A stretch of DNA of 64,000 nucleotides from assembly GCF_051307045.1 (NCBI RefSeq), contig NZ_CP150452.1, positions 3,658,001-3,722,000 on the forward strand, in the 5' to 3' direction. The stretch is from Dryocola sp031988645. Lineage in GTDB: Bacteria; Pseudomonadota; Gammaproteobacteria; Enterobacterales; Enterobacteriaceae. Position numbers and translations under genes: made by a program. Below the pieces are notes generated by a model that saw nothing but the letters and a program-made list of their open reading frames with translations, searched no databases and was not told where the DNA came from. Shown in pieces: positions 9,116-18,704 of the stretch (position 1 is the stretch's first letter; each line of letters begins with the position of its first letter).

Positions 9116-10064
9116 ATGCAAAACCGCCTCACCATCAAAGATATCGCGCGACTGAGCGGCGTGGGTAAATCCACCGTCTCTCGTGTTCTGAACAATGAAA
9201 GCGGTGTCAGCGCGCGCACGCGTGAACGGGTCGAAGCGGTGATGCGGCAGGAGGGTTTCTCCCCTTCGCGTTCGGCGCGCGCGATGCGCGGACAAAGCGA
9301 TAAAGTGGTGGCGATAATAGTCACGCGCCTGGATTCCCTCTCGGAAAACCTGGCGGTGCAAACCATGCTGCCGGGCCTGTATGAGCAGGGCTATGACCCG
9401 ATAATGATGGAAAGCCAGTTTGATCCGGATCTGGTGGAAGAGCATCTGGGCATGCTGCAGCGGCGCAACATTGACGGGGTTATCCTGTTTGGCTTTACCG
9501 GCATTAGCGAAAAAATGCTGCATCCCTGGCAGTCCACGCTGGTGCTGATAGCGCGCGATGCGAAAGGATTCTCCTCGGTCTGCTACGACGACGAAGGCGC
9601 CATTGAGATTCTGATGTCGGCGCTTTATCAGCAGGGGCATCGCCATATCAGCTTCCTCGGCGTTCCCCATAGCGATGTGACCACCGGGTTACGCCGCCAC
9701 GAGGCTTACCTCGCCTTTTGTAAAAAACACAAACTTACCCCAAAGGTGGCGCTGCCGGGCCTGGCGATGAAGCAGGGCTACGAACACGTGGCGGAAGTGC
9801 TGCTGCCTGAAACCACCGCCCTGCTGTGCGCAACAGATACGCTCGCGCTCGGCGCCAGTAAATATCTCCAGGAGCGCCAGCGCACCGGCCTGCAGCTCGC
9901 AAGCGTGGGCAACACGCCGCTGATGAAATTCCTTCACCCGGAGATAATCACCGTCGACCCCGGCTATGCGGAAGCCGGTCGACAGGCGGCCCCTGCAGCT
10001 TATCGGCCAGATAAATCAAACCCTCGCTATTCGCCAGCTCGTTATCCCGGGCGTGCTTCAGTAG
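9116..10064 (+). CDS. treR: trehalose operon repressor (apparent +1 frameshift)
   Basis: A LacI-family repressor: an N-terminal helix-turn-helix (TIKDIARLSGVGKSTVSRVLN) is followed by a periplasmic-binding-protein-like effector domain. In E. coli it binds trehalose-6-phosphate as inducer and represses treBC. The frame shifts at GGCCCC 9988-9993, near residue 292. Downstream, the other frame reads LQLIGQINQTLAIRQLVIPG to a stop at 10062-10064. Removing one C gives 315 residues, identical to E. coli TreR. The shift spares the DNA-binding domain and most of the effector domain, but would replace the last 24 residues if real. Confidence 0.93.
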
Positions 10065-10104
10065 GCAGCCGATCGTCGGTTTATTGTGATCGTCGCCCGG
10101 TTCC

Positions 10105-10116
10105 GGGAACGTTCCC
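10105..10116 (+). promoter_or_regulatory. TreR operator upstream of treB
   Basis: A perfect 12-base palindrome GGGAACGTTCCC lies 69 bases upstream of the treB ATG. This is the type of operator described for TreR. A TGTGATCGTC element just upstream (10085 onward) resembles one half of a CRP site, consistent with catabolite control, but its second half is poor. Confidence 0.7.
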
Positions 10117-10184
10117 ATTTTCGCCGAAAGGATTAACGGATACCCTTGCAGGCAGGTCACTACTCCTTCCTCGGGGCTAAAAAA

Positions 10185-11603
10185 ATGAGCAAAGTGAAAC
10201 AACAGGATATCGACAGGCTGATTGAGCTGGTGGGCGGACGCGAAAATATCGCCACCGTCAGCCACTGCATTACCCGGCTGCGTTTTGTGCTGAACAATAC
10301 GGCGATTGCCAGACCGAAAGAGATCGAAAATTTGGCGATGGTAAAGGGCTGCTTTACCAACGCCGGGCAGTTTCAGGTGGTTATCGGCACCAACGTCGGC
10401 GACTACTACCAGGCGCTGATCGCCACCAGCGGCCACCGCACCGCGGATAAAGAACAGGCAAAGCTCGCCGCCCGCCAGAACATGAAATGGCACGAGCGCT
10501 TAATCTCGCATTTCGCGGAGATTTTCTTCCCGCTGCTGCCTGCGCTGATAAGCGGAGGCCTGATTCTCGGCTTCCGCAACGTGATTGGCGACCTGCCGAT
10601 GAGCAACGGCCAGACGCTGGCGCAGATGTACCCGTCGCTGCAAAGCATTTATGACTTCCTGTGGCTGATTGGCGAGGCGATTTTCTTCTATTTGCCGGTG
10701 GGTATTTGCTGGTCCGCCGTGCGCAAAATGGGCGGGACGCCTATCCTTGGTATCGTGCTCGGCGTAACGCTTGTTTCACCGCAGCTGATGAACGCCTACG
10801 ATTTGGGCACTAAAATTCCGGACGTGTGGAACTTCGGCCTGTTTACCATTGCGAAGGTCGGCTACCAGGCGCAGGTCATTCCGGCGCTGCTGGCGGGGCT
10901 GGCTCTTGGCCTGATTGAGACGCGTCTGAAACGCATTGTGCCGGATTACCTCTATCTTGTAATAGTGCCGGTGTGTTCGCTGATTCTGGCCGTGTTCCTC
11001 GCCCACGCGTTTATCGGGCCTTTCGGACGCTGGATTGGCGACGGCGTAGCCTTCGCGGTTCGCCACCTGATGACCGGCAGCTTCGCGCCCGTTGGCGCGG
11101 CGCTCTTTGGCTTCCTGTATGCGCCGCTGGTGATAACCGGCGTGCATCAGACGACGCTCGCCATTGATATGCAGATGATTCAGAACATGGGCGGCACGCC
11201 GGTGTGGCCGCTGATTGCGCTGTCTAACATCGCTCAGGCTTCGGCGGTTGTGGGCATCATTATCTGCAGCCGTAAAAACAACGAACGGGAAATTTCAGTA
11301 CCGGCGGCGATCTCGGCCTTTTTGGGCGTCACCGAACCGGCGATGTACGGGATTAACCTGAAGTACCGCTTCCCGATGCTGTGCGCGATGACAGGTTCCG
11401 GGATTGCGGGCCTGCTGTGCGGCCTGAGCGGCGTGCTGGCGAACGGCATCGGCGTTGGCGGCCTGCCCGGCATTCTGTCGATTCAGCCGCGCTACTGGGA
11501 GGTTTACTCCATGGCCATGCTGATTGCGGTGGTTATCCCGATGATGCTGACGACGGCGATGTATAAACGCAGGTTCCGTCAGGGCAAGCTGCTGGTGGTT
11601 TAG
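10185..11603 (+). CDS. treB: PTS trehalose transporter subunit IIBC
   Basis: A 472-residue fused IIB-IIC transporter that imports trehalose and phosphorylates it to trehalose-6-phosphate. The IIB domain is N-terminal, with the phosphorylated cysteine in SHCITRLRF (Cys28). The membrane IIC domain follows, with about ten hydrophobic segments and the conserved GVTEPAMYGI near residue 390. No IIA domain is fused; the glucose IIA (Crr) normally serves. ATG 10185 is chosen over an upstream in-frame codon at 10146 because the IIB family start MSKVKQQDI matches homologues. It forms an operon with treC, with a small GC-rich hairpin (11611-11630) in the 46-base gap. Confidence 0.96.
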   Translation: MSKVKQQDIDRLIELVGGRENIATVSHCITRLRFVLNNTAIARPKEIENLAMVKGCFTNAGQFQVVIGTNVGDYYQALIATSGHRTADKEQAKLAARQNMKWHERLISHFAEIFFPLLPALISGGLILGFRNVIGDLPMSNGQTLAQMYPSLQSIYDFLWLIGEAIFFYLPVGICWSAVRKMGGTPILGIVLGVTLVSPQLMNAYDLGTKIPDVWNFGLFTIAKVGYQAQVIPALLAGLALGLIETRLKRIVPDYLYLVIVPVCSLILAVFLAHAFIGPFGRWIGDGVAFAVRHLMTGSFAPVGAALFGFLYAPLVITGVHQTTLAIDMQMIQNMGGTPVWPLIALSNIAQASAVVGIIICSRKNNEREISVPAAISAFLGVTEPAMYGINLKYRFPMLCAMTGSGIAGLLCGLSGVLANGIGVGGLPGILSIQPRYWEVYSMAMLIAVVIPMMLTTAMYKRRFRQGKLLVV

Positions 11604-11649
11604 TTTTTACCGGGGCCGCTTATTGGCCCCTTAGCTTTAGGAAAGCGCT

Positions 11650-13308
11650 ATGAATACAACGCCTCCATGGTGGCAACATGGTGTCATCTATCAGATCTAC
11701 CCGAAGAGTTTTCAGGATACCACCGGCAACGGCACCGGTGATTTAATCGGCGTGATTAAGCGCCTCGACTACCTGAAGCTGCTGGGCGTGGACGCTATCT
11801 GGCTGACGCCGTTCTACGTCTCGCCTCAGGTGGATAACGGCTATGACGTGGCTAACTACTGCGCCATCGACCATAACTACGGCACGCTGGATGATTTCGA
11901 TTTGCTGGTCGCCGAAGCGCACGAGCGCGGGATCCGCATCATCCTTGATATGGTGTTTAACCACACCTCCACGCAGCACGCCTGGTTTCATGAGTCGCTG
12001 AACCCTGAAAGCTCGTTCCGTGAATTCTATATCTGGCGCGACGGCACGCCTGATGTTTTACCCAACAACTGGCGCTCCAAATTTGGCGGCAACGCCTGGC
12101 GCTGGCACGCTGAAAGCGGCCAGTACTATCTGCACCTGTTTGCGCCTGAGCAGGCGGATCTCAACTGGGAAAATCCGCAGGTACGCGCCGAGCTGAAAAA
12201 GGTGTGCGAGTTCTGGGCCGATCGCGGCGTGGACGGGTTGCGCCTGGACGTGATCAACCTGATCTCCAAAGATCAGGATTTTCCCAACGATATCGAAGGC
12301 GCCGATGGCCGCCGTTTTTACACCGACGGGCCGCGCATCCACGAGTATCTGCAGGAGTTCAGCCGCGATGTGTTCACCCCGCGCGGCCTGATGACGGTGG
12401 GCGAAATGTCCTCCACCACGCTCGATAACTGCCAGCAATACGCCGCGCTGGACGGCAACGAACTGTCGATGACCTTTAACTTCCATCACCTGAAGGTGGA
12501 TTATCCCGGCGGGCAGAAATGGACGCTGGCGGAGCCGGACTTTGTGGCGCTGAAAGCGATCTTCAGCCACTGGCAGCAGGGGATGCACAACGTGGCCTGG
12601 AACGCGCTGTTCTGGTGTAACCACGATCAGCCGCGCATCGTGTCCCGTTTCGGCGATGAGGGCGAACTGCGGGTGCCGGCGGCGAAAATGCTGGCGATGG
12701 TGCTGCACGGCATGCAGGGCACGCCCTATATCTATCAGGGCGAAGAGCTGGGCATGACCAACCCGCACTTCACGCGCATCATTGATTATCGCGATGTGGA
12801 AAGCCACAACATGTACGCCGAGCTGCGCGCGCAGGGCCGCGACAGCGATAACCTGCTGGCGATCCTCGCGAGTAAATCCCGCGATAACGGCCGTACGCCC
12901 ATGCAGTGGGACGCCGGTGAAAATGCAGGCTTCACCAAAGGCACGCCGTGGATCAACCTGTGCGATAACTATCAGACCATTAACGCCCGGGCGGCGGTGG
13001 ACGATCCGGACTCCGTGTTTTACGCCTACCAGCGACTTATCAAGCTGCGCAAAGCCCAGCCGGTGTTTACCTGGGGCAGCTATCAGGATCTGCTGCCGGA
13101 GCATCCCTACCTGTGGTGCTACCGCCGCGAATGGCAGGGCCAGACGCTGGTGGTCGCCGCCAACCTCAGCCGCAATAACCAATGGTGGATGCCGGAAGCC
13201 TTCGAGGGCGGCTGGGAAGTGTTAATGAGCAACTACGCCGAGGCGGCGGACAGGCCCGGCGAGATCAGCCTGCGGCCATACGAGGCGGTGTACTGGTTGC
13301 AGAGTTAG
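11650..13308 (+). CDS. treC: trehalose-6-phosphate hydrolase
   Basis: A 552-residue GH13 enzyme (E. coli TreC 551) that hydrolyses imported trehalose-6-phosphate in the cytoplasm to glucose and glucose-6-phosphate. Standard GH13 regions are visible: DMVFNHTS near residue 100, the nucleophile in GVDGLRLDVIN near 200, the acid/base in TVGEMSS near 253, and WCNHDQPR near 322. The frame is intact although the gene contains several GGCC sites. It is preceded by AGGAAAGCGCT and translated downstream of treB. Confidence 0.97.
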   Translation: MNTTPPWWQHGVIYQIYPKSFQDTTGNGTGDLIGVIKRLDYLKLLGVDAIWLTPFYVSPQVDNGYDVANYCAIDHNYGTLDDFDLLVAEAHERGIRIILDMVFNHTSTQHAWFHESLNPESSFREFYIWRDGTPDVLPNNWRSKFGGNAWRWHAESGQYYLHLFAPEQADLNWENPQVRAELKKVCEFWADRGVDGLRLDVINLISKDQDFPNDIEGADGRRFYTDGPRIHEYLQEFSRDVFTPRGLMTVGEMSSTTLDNCQQYAALDGNELSMTFNFHHLKVDYPGGQKWTLAEPDFVALKAIFSHWQQGMHNVAWNALFWCNHDQPRIVSRFGDEGELRVPAAKMLAMVLHGMQGTPYIYQGEELGMTNPHFTRIIDYRDVESHNMYAELRAQGRDSDNLLAILASKSRDNGRTPMQWDAGENAGFTKGTPWINLCDNYQTINARAAVDDPDSVFYAYQRLIKLRKAQPVFTWGSYQDLLPEHPYLWCYRREWQGQTLVVAANLSRNNQWWMPEAFEGGWEVLMSNYAEAADRPGEISLRPYEAVYWLQS

Positions 13309-13331
13309 CCTTCTCCTCAGTTGAGTGATTT

Positions 13332-13354
13332 TTCTCCCTCCTTGCGAGGGAGAA
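13332..13354. repeat. perfect inverted repeat downstream of treC
   Basis: TTCTCCCTC and GAGGGAGAA flank a 5-base loop just after the treC stop codon. There is no T-run after it on the plus strand, so it looks like an mRNA-stabilising 3' hairpin or a small extragenic palindrome more than a textbook terminator. Confidence 0.55.
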
Positions 13355-13438
13355 ACCCCGGGCGAGGCCTGCCAAAATTCAACGCGTAAATTTGTTTTCT
13401 TTCTCATGCCCCATCTTTCCTGTACCCCCCGATTTACT

Positions 13439-13452
13439 TTGTTCTAAATCAA
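13439..13452 (+). promoter_or_regulatory. candidate FNR site upstream of nrdDG
   Basis: The sequence TTGTT-CTAA-ATCAA matches the FNR consensus TTGAT-N4-ATCAA at 9 of 10 positions. It lies about 230 bases upstream of nrdD, the anaerobic ribonucleotide reductase gene, which is FNR-activated in E. coli. Confidence 0.65.
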
Positions 13453-13479
13453 TAAAAGCGCAAACATCTTTGGTGCAAG

Positions 13480-13525
13480 CACTATATATAGAACTTAAAA
13501 TGCACCCCGCCACTACATCTTGTAT
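13480..13525 (+). promoter_or_regulatory. paired NrdR boxes upstream of nrdDG
   Basis: Box 1 (CACTATATATAGAAC, 13480-13494) closely fits the NrdR consensus ACACTATATATAGTGT. Box 2 (CACTACATCTTGTAT, 13511-13525) is a weaker match exactly 31 bases further on. NrdR boxes characteristically occur as pairs three helical turns apart, and NrdR represses all three classes of ribonucleotide reductase genes in enterobacteria. The rest of the 374-base treC-nrdD gap holds no gene I can support. Confidence 0.7.
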
Positions 13526-13682
13526 TTATCGACTATTATAGCAACAGAAACCCAGGCATAACGCTGGGGATTATCTGTGGATAAACTGGAGCTGAATCCG
13601 GAAGCCCTTGGTCAAACGAGCGTATTTACGCTGCCGGACTCATCCATCCTCGTGTGGATAACCTTTTTAAAATGGAGAAATC

Positions 13683-15819
13683 ATGACACCGCATGTGATG
13701 AAAAGAGACGGGTGCAAAGTGCCTTTCACTTCAGAGCGCATCAAAGAAGCTATTCTTCGTGCAGCTAAAGCAGCGGGAGTCGATGACGCAGATTATTGCG
13801 CCACCGTCGCAGAAATTGTCAGCGCTCAGATGGCAGGCCGCAGCCAGGTTGATATCGGCGAAATCCAGACCGCGGTAGAAAACCAGCTGATGGCCGGAAA
13901 CTACAAGCAGCTGGCGCGCGCCTATATCGAATATCGCCACGACCGCGATATCGAACGTGAAAAACGCGGCCGCCTGAACCAGGAAATCCGCGGCCTTGTT
14001 GAGCAAACCAACTCTGCGCTGCTAAACGAAAACGCCAACAAAGACAGCAAGGTCATCCCGACCCAGCGTGACCTGCTGGCCGGCATCGTGGCGAAACACT
14101 ACGCCAAGCAGCATCTGCTGCCGCGCGACGTGGTGCTGGCGCATGAACGCGGCGATATTCACTACCACGATCTGGATTATTCTCCGTTCTTCCCGATGTT
14201 TAACTGCATGCTTATCGATCTGAAAGGCATGCTGACCCACGGCTTTAAAATGGGCAACGCGGAGATTGAGCCGCCGAAATCTATCTCTACCGCGACGGCG
14301 GTCACCGCGCAGATCATCGCCCAGGTCGCCAGCCACATATACGGCGGGACCACCATCAACCGCATTGACGAAGTGCTGGCCCCCTTTGTGACGGCAAGCT
14401 TCGACAAGCACAGCAAAACGGCTCAGGAGTGGCAGATTCCGGACGCCGAAGGCTACGCCCGCTCACGTACCGAAAAAGAGTGCTACGACGCGTTCCAGTC
14501 GCTGGAATACGAGGTGAACACGCTGCACACCGCCAACGGCCAGACGCCGTTTGTCACCTTTGGCTTCGGGCTGGGCACCAGCTGGGAATCGCGTCTGATT
14601 CAGACCTCTATTTTGCGCAACCGCATTGCCGGGCTGGGCAAAAACCGTAAAACCGCGGTCTTCCCGAAGCTGGTCTTTGCGATTAAAGACGGCCTGAACC
14701 ATAAGGTCGGCGACGCCAACTATGATATCAAGCAGCTGGCCCTTGAATGCGCCAGCAAGCGTATGTATCCGGACATTCTGAATTACGATCAGGTGGTGAA
14801 AGTCACCGGCTCTTTCAAAACGCCGATGGGCTGCCGCAGCTTCCTCGGGGTGTATGAAGAAAACGGCGAGCAGATCCATGACGGTCGTAACAATATCGGC
14901 GTGATCAGCCTGAACCTGCCGCGCATCGCGCTGGAGGCCCGGCGGCGATGAGGCGCGTTTCTGGCAGTTATTAGACGGCCGCCTGCAGCTGGCGTACAAG
15001 GCGTTGATGACGCGTATCGCCCGTCTGGAAGGCGTGAAAGCCCGCGTGGCGCCAATCCTGTATATGGAAGGCGCCTGCGGCGTGCGCCTGAAGGCGGACG
15101 ACGAGGTTTCTGAAATCTTCAAAAACGGCCGCGCCTCAATTTCTCTGGGCTACATCGGCATTCACGAAACCGTAAACGCTCTGTTTGGCAATCAGCACGT
15201 CTACGACAGCGCTGCGCTGCGCGAAAAAGCGATCGCCATTGTTGCGCGCCTGCGCGAGGCAACCGAGACCTGGAAAAATGAAACGGGCTACGGCTTCAGC
15301 CTGTACAGCACGCCAAGCGAGAACCTCTGCGACCGCTTCTGCCGCCTTGATACCGCTGAATTTGGCGTCGTGCCGGGGGTAACTGACAAAGGCTACTACA
15401 CCAACAGCTTCCACCTGGACGTAGAGAAAAAGGTCAATCCGTACGACAAAATTGACTTTGAAGCGCCTTATCCGCCGCTTGCGAACGGCGGATTCATCTG
15501 TTACGGCGAATACCCGAATATTCAGCACAACCTTCGTGCGCTTGAAGACGTGTGGGATTACAGCTATCAGCACGTTCCGTATTACGGCACCAACACGCCC
15601 ATCGACGAATGCTACGAATGCGGCTTTACCGGTGAGTTCGAGTGCACCAGCAAAGGCTTCACCTGCCCGAAATGCGGCAACCACGACGCAGCGCGCGTTT
15701 CCGTTACCCGCCGCGTTTGCGGCTATTTAGGCAGCCCGGACGCGCGTCCGTTTAACGCCGGCAAGCAAGAAGAGGTGAAGCGCCGCGTGAAGCACCTCGA
15801 TAACGGGCAGATCGGCTAA
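13683..15819 (+). CDS. nrdD: anaerobic ribonucleoside-triphosphate reductase (apparent +1 frameshift)
   Basis: A class III glycyl-radical reductase that makes dNTPs anaerobically with formate as reductant. An ATP-cone domain occupies about residues 1-95. The catalytic barrel follows, then a C-terminal zinc cluster (CYECG...CPKCG) and the glycyl radical loop RRVCGYLGSPDARP near residue 680. The frame changes at GGCCC 14936-14940. Upstream it reads ISLNLPRIALEA, downstream GGDEARFWQLLD with one C removed. Corrected length is 711 residues, against 712 in E. coli. nrdG follows immediately. A real frameshift would remove the radical domain and abolish activity; the identical error type in thirteen neighbours argues for a sequencing artefact. 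Confidence 0.94.
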
Positions 15820-16285
15820 GTGAACGTGCATCAGTACTACCCGGTGGACGTGGTTAACGGGCCGGGCACCCGCTGCACGCTGTTCGTTTCCGGCTGCGTG
15901 CATGAATGCCCGGGCTGCTATAACAAAAGCACATGGCGGGTGAATTCAGGCGTGGGCCTTCACGCGGGAAATGGAAGACCGGCTGATTAACGACCTCAAC
16001 GATAAGCGAATTCGCCGCCAGGGGCTGTCCCTTTCCGGCGGCGATCCTCTTCATCCGCAAAACGTACCGGATATTCTGAAGCTGGTGCGGCGTGTGCGGG
16101 CCGAATGTCCCGGCAAGGATATCTGGATGTGGACGGGCTACAAGCTTGAGGAGCTGACCGCCGCCCAGCTTGAGATAGTTGATTTAATCAACGTGCTGGT
16201 CGACGGCAGGTTCGTTCAGGATTTGAAGGACCCGGCGCTTATCTGGCGCGGCAGCAGCAACCAGGTCATTCATCATTTACGTTAA
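15820..16285 (+). CDS. nrdG: anaerobic ribonucleotide reductase activating protein (apparent +1 frameshift)
   Basis: A small radical-SAM enzyme that generates the glycyl radical on NrdD. The CxxxCxxC cluster motif is present as CVHECPGC (about residues 26-33), and SGGDPLHPQNV follows. It starts with GTG directly after the nrdD stop (TAAGTG), implying translational coupling. The frame shifts at GGGCC 15954-15958. Reading WRVNSGV then AFTREMEDRLINDLND after removing one G gives 154 residues, identical in length to E. coli NrdG. The N-terminal cluster lies before the shift. Confidence 0.93.
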
Positions 16286-16307
16286 GGCCCCGCAAGGGGC
16301 TTTTTTT
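16286..16307 (+). terminator. nrdDG terminator
   Basis: A hairpin GCCCC-GCAA-GGGGC with seven T immediately follows the nrdG stop. The T-tract overlaps the stop codon of the convergent yraQ gene (TAA on the minus strand, 16306-16308). Confidence 0.9.
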
Positions 16308-17349
16308 ATATCAGCGCCAGGGTGCCCACAATCACCCCGCTTAGCATAACCAGCACGCCGGTAAGCCACAGGGCTTTCGCGGGAAACGCCTTATGCAGCA
16401 TGATAAGCGACGGAAGGCTGACGGCAGGCAGGGTGATCAGCAGCGCCAGCGCGGGCGCGGTGCCCATACCGGCCAGCATCATGGTCTGAATAATCGGAAT
16501 TTCCGCCGCGGTGGGGATAACAAACAGGCAGCCGGCAATCGCCATTGCAATAACCCAGAACAGGGTGTTGTCTACTGCGCCGTCGGCGTGTGGAAACAGC
16601 CAGACGCGAGCCGCGCCGAGGACCAGCACCGCAATAAGGTAAACCGGGATGGTGCTCCAGAACAGATTCCACAGCGCTTTCATCCAGCGCTGCAGGAAAT
16701 TGCCTTCTGGCTGCAGCGGCTGGGCGAGCTGAGGAATATCCGTGCTCTGAGGCTTGTCTTTTACCCAGTGTTGCACAAAGGTCGCCACGCCCAGCACGGT
16801 GATAATCCCGGCGACCAGGCGAATCAGGGCGAAATGCCAGCCCAGGACGAAGCCCATAAAGACCAGCGTCGCCGGGTTCAGAACGGGATTGCCTAACCAG
16901 AACGCCAGCGCTCCGCCCATCGACACCGACTGGCGCCGCATGCCTGCGGCAACCGGGGCGGCGCAGCAGGTGCACATCATGCCCGGCAGCGAAAAAAGCG
17001 TGCCGAACAGGGTGCCGCTAAAGCGAGGCTGGCCGAGAGTGCGCATGAGCCAGTCCCGGGGAATCAAAACCTGAATCAGCGAGCCCAATATCACGCCCAG
17101 CACCGCGGCTTTCCAGACGGCGAGGAAATACACCATCGCGTAATCCCAGGCGGCTTTGAACGGATTCACTTCCTGCTGCGCAATAATCGATTTACCTATG
17201 CTGTGCGTTTCGGCGGCGGTAAACGCTTTACCGTAATAGGGCTGCCATTTCACTATCCACAGCCCGACAATCACCACCGCGAAAAACAGCGCCGGTTTCC
17301 ACCAGCTAAACGGAGTGCCGTTCGGCCGGGGCGAAGTTTGAGTTTGCAT
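16306..17349 (-). CDS. yraQ: permease of the YraQ/ArsP superfamily
   Basis: A 347-residue integral membrane protein with about eight to ten hydrophobic segments. The motif MMCTCCAAPVAAGMRR near residue 125 is the family signature (formerly DUF318). Relatives include ArsP, which exports organoarsenicals, but the substrate of YraQ is not known, so no transport specificity is claimed. The gene runs minus, followed by yraR in the same orientation upstream as in E. coli. Its 3' neighbour here is nrdG, whereas in E. coli it is dolP; see the synteny finding. Confidence 0.88.
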   Translation of the reverse strand: MQTQTSPRPNGTPFSWWKPALFFAVVIVGLWIVKWQPYYGKAFTAAETHSIGKSIIAQQEVNPFKAAWDYAMVYFLAVWKAAVLGVILGSLIQVLIPRDWLMRTLGQPRFSGTLFGTLFSLPGMMCTCCAAPVAAGMRRQSVSMGGALAFWLGNPVLNPATLVFMGFVLGWHFALIRLVAGIITVLGVATFVQHWVKDKPQSTDIPQLAQPLQPEGNFLQRWMKALWNLFWSTIPVYLIAVLVLGAARVWLFPHADGAVDNTLFWVIAMAIAGCLFVIPTAAEIPIIQTMMLAGMGTAPALALLITLPAVSLPSLIMLHKAFPAKALWLTGVLVMLSGVIVGTLALI

Positions 17350-17432
17350 GAAAAGTTATCCTGCGGGTATTAGGCCTGAGTATCTGTTGGCGCTAATACT
17401 ACGCTTCCTGTAAGGGTATTGGGAAGCCGCGG

Positions 17433-18083
17433 TTAACAGGCCGCCGTATGCGCCGCGATCTCCCGCAGCCTTTGGGAGTCGAGGATGGCCGTGCCTTCAT
17501 GGGAAGGTGAAAGCGCCTCGTGCAGCATCGCCCGGGCAACATCCCTCGCCTCAATGGATTTCCACTTACCGGGCAGGATCTTAAACAGCGGCGCAAAGAA
17601 CGATTCGTTAAAGCGTTGCGATTCACGATGTCCCAACAGCATGGACGGCCGGACGATGGTAAGTCGCGGCCAGTTTTGCGCCGTCAGCGCCTCTTCCATC
17701 TTGCCTTTTACCCGGTTGTAGAAAAACGGCGACGCGCTGTTAGCCCCCATCGAGCTGACCACCAGCATGTGGCTTGCGCCCAGCCGCTGGCCCGTCAGGG
17801 CGGTGTCCACCACCAGCGTGTAATCCGCAAGCACGAAGGCCTCTTTGCTGCCCGCCTCGCGCATCGTCGTGCCAAGACAGCAAAATACGATGTCCACCGG
17901 CTCGGTGGCCTGCGCCAGCGCATCGCTCAGCTGCGGGTCGTGGGGATTAAACAATTTACGCATCGGCGGCAGCGGACGGCGCGTCGCGGCCACAATATTC
18001 GTCACCCGCGGTTCGTCGTTGAGCAGACGCAATAAATGCCCGCCGACCAGACCTGTGGCACCTGTCATTAATACCCGGCTCAT
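17433..18083 (-). CDS. yraR: atypical SDR-family NAD(P)-binding protein
   Basis: A 216-residue protein with an N-terminal Rossmann fold: TGATGLVGGHLL, residues 7-18, is the dinucleotide-binding loop of the atypical short-chain dehydrogenase/NAD(P)H-binding family. The catalytic Tyr-Lys of classical SDRs appears as FYNRVKGKMEE near residue 120. Its substrate is unknown. I start at ATG 18083 (MSRVLMTGATG), preceded by AAGGAGTTTCT; a longer upstream extension has no support. It is divergent from yhbO, so the 102 bases between them hold both promoters. Confidence 0.85.
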   Translation of the reverse strand: MSRVLMTGATGLVGGHLLRLLNDEPRVTNIVAATRRPLPPMRKLFNPHDPQLSDALAQATEPVDIVFCCLGTTMREAGSKEAFVLADYTLVVDTALTGQRLGASHMLVVSSMGANSASPFFYNRVKGKMEEALTAQNWPRLTIVRPSMLLGHRESQRFNESFFAPLFKILPGKWKSIEARDVARAMLHEALSPSHEGTAILDSQRLREIAAHTAAC

Positions 18084-18185
18084 AGAAACTCCTTCATCAG
18101 ATGAATCTAAGTCTAGTGCGTTCGCTTGCAAAGTCTGCCCTGTAGGCCAGGCTTAAGCACTGGAACCATAAAAAACGGAGGAACT

Positions 18186-18704
18186 ATGAGCAAGAAGATT
18201 GCAGTCTTGATCACCGACGAGTTTGAGGATTCTGAGTTTACCTCACCCGCGGAGGCGTATCGTAAAGCCGGACATGAGGTGATTACGATCGAAAAACAGG
18301 CGGGTAAAACGGTAACCGGGAAACAGGGCGAGGCAAAAGTCGTCATCGATAAGGCCATTGACGAAGTAAGGCCGGCTGATTTCGACGCGCTCCTGCTGCC
18401 CGGCGGGCACTCCCCGGACAGCCTGCGCGGCGATGAACGCTTCGTGACCTTTACGCGTGATTTTGTCAACAGCGGCAAGCCCGTTTTTGCTATCTGCCAC
18501 GGCCCACAGCTTTTAATCAGCGCCGACGTTGTCCGCGGGCGCAAACTTACCGCCGTCAAACCTATCGTGATTGACGTGAAAAATGCCGGAGCCGACTTCT
18601 ACGATAAAGAAGTCGTCGTCGATAAGGATCAACTGGTGACCAGCCGTACCCCGGACGATCTGCCGGCCTTTAACCGCGAGGCGCTGCGCCTGTTGGGGAG
18701 CTAG
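18186..18704 (+). CDS. yhbO: DJ-1/PfpI-family stress protein (protein/nucleotide deglycase type)
   Basis: A 172-residue member of the DJ-1/PfpI superfamily, exactly the E. coli YhbO length. The nucleophile elbow AICHGPQLLISA has the conserved Cys-His (Cys104), and a conserved Glu near residue 15 completes the site. The family has been described as protein deglycases/glyoxalases repairing methylglyoxal adducts, and yhbO is a stress-protection gene in E. coli. The RBS GGAGGAACT precedes ATG 18186. Its TAG stop lies in CTAG, shared on the other strand with the stop of yhbP. Confidence 0.93.
   Translation: MSKKIAVLITDEFEDSEFTSPAEAYRKAGHEVITIEKQAGKTVTGKQGEAKVVIDKAIDEVRPADFDALLLPGGHSPDSLRGDERFVTFTRDFVNSGKPVFAICHGPQLLISADVVRGRKLTAVKPIVIDVKNAGADFYDKEVVVDKDQLVTSRTPDDLPAFNREALRLLGS

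Noticed and set aside
13577..13768. 63-codon ORF ahead of and overlapping nrdD
   Set aside because: It begins in the nrdD leader and runs into nrdD in the wrong frame, with no RBS. There is no resemblance to a known leader peptide, and nrdD has its own RBS (GGAG) before ATG 13683.
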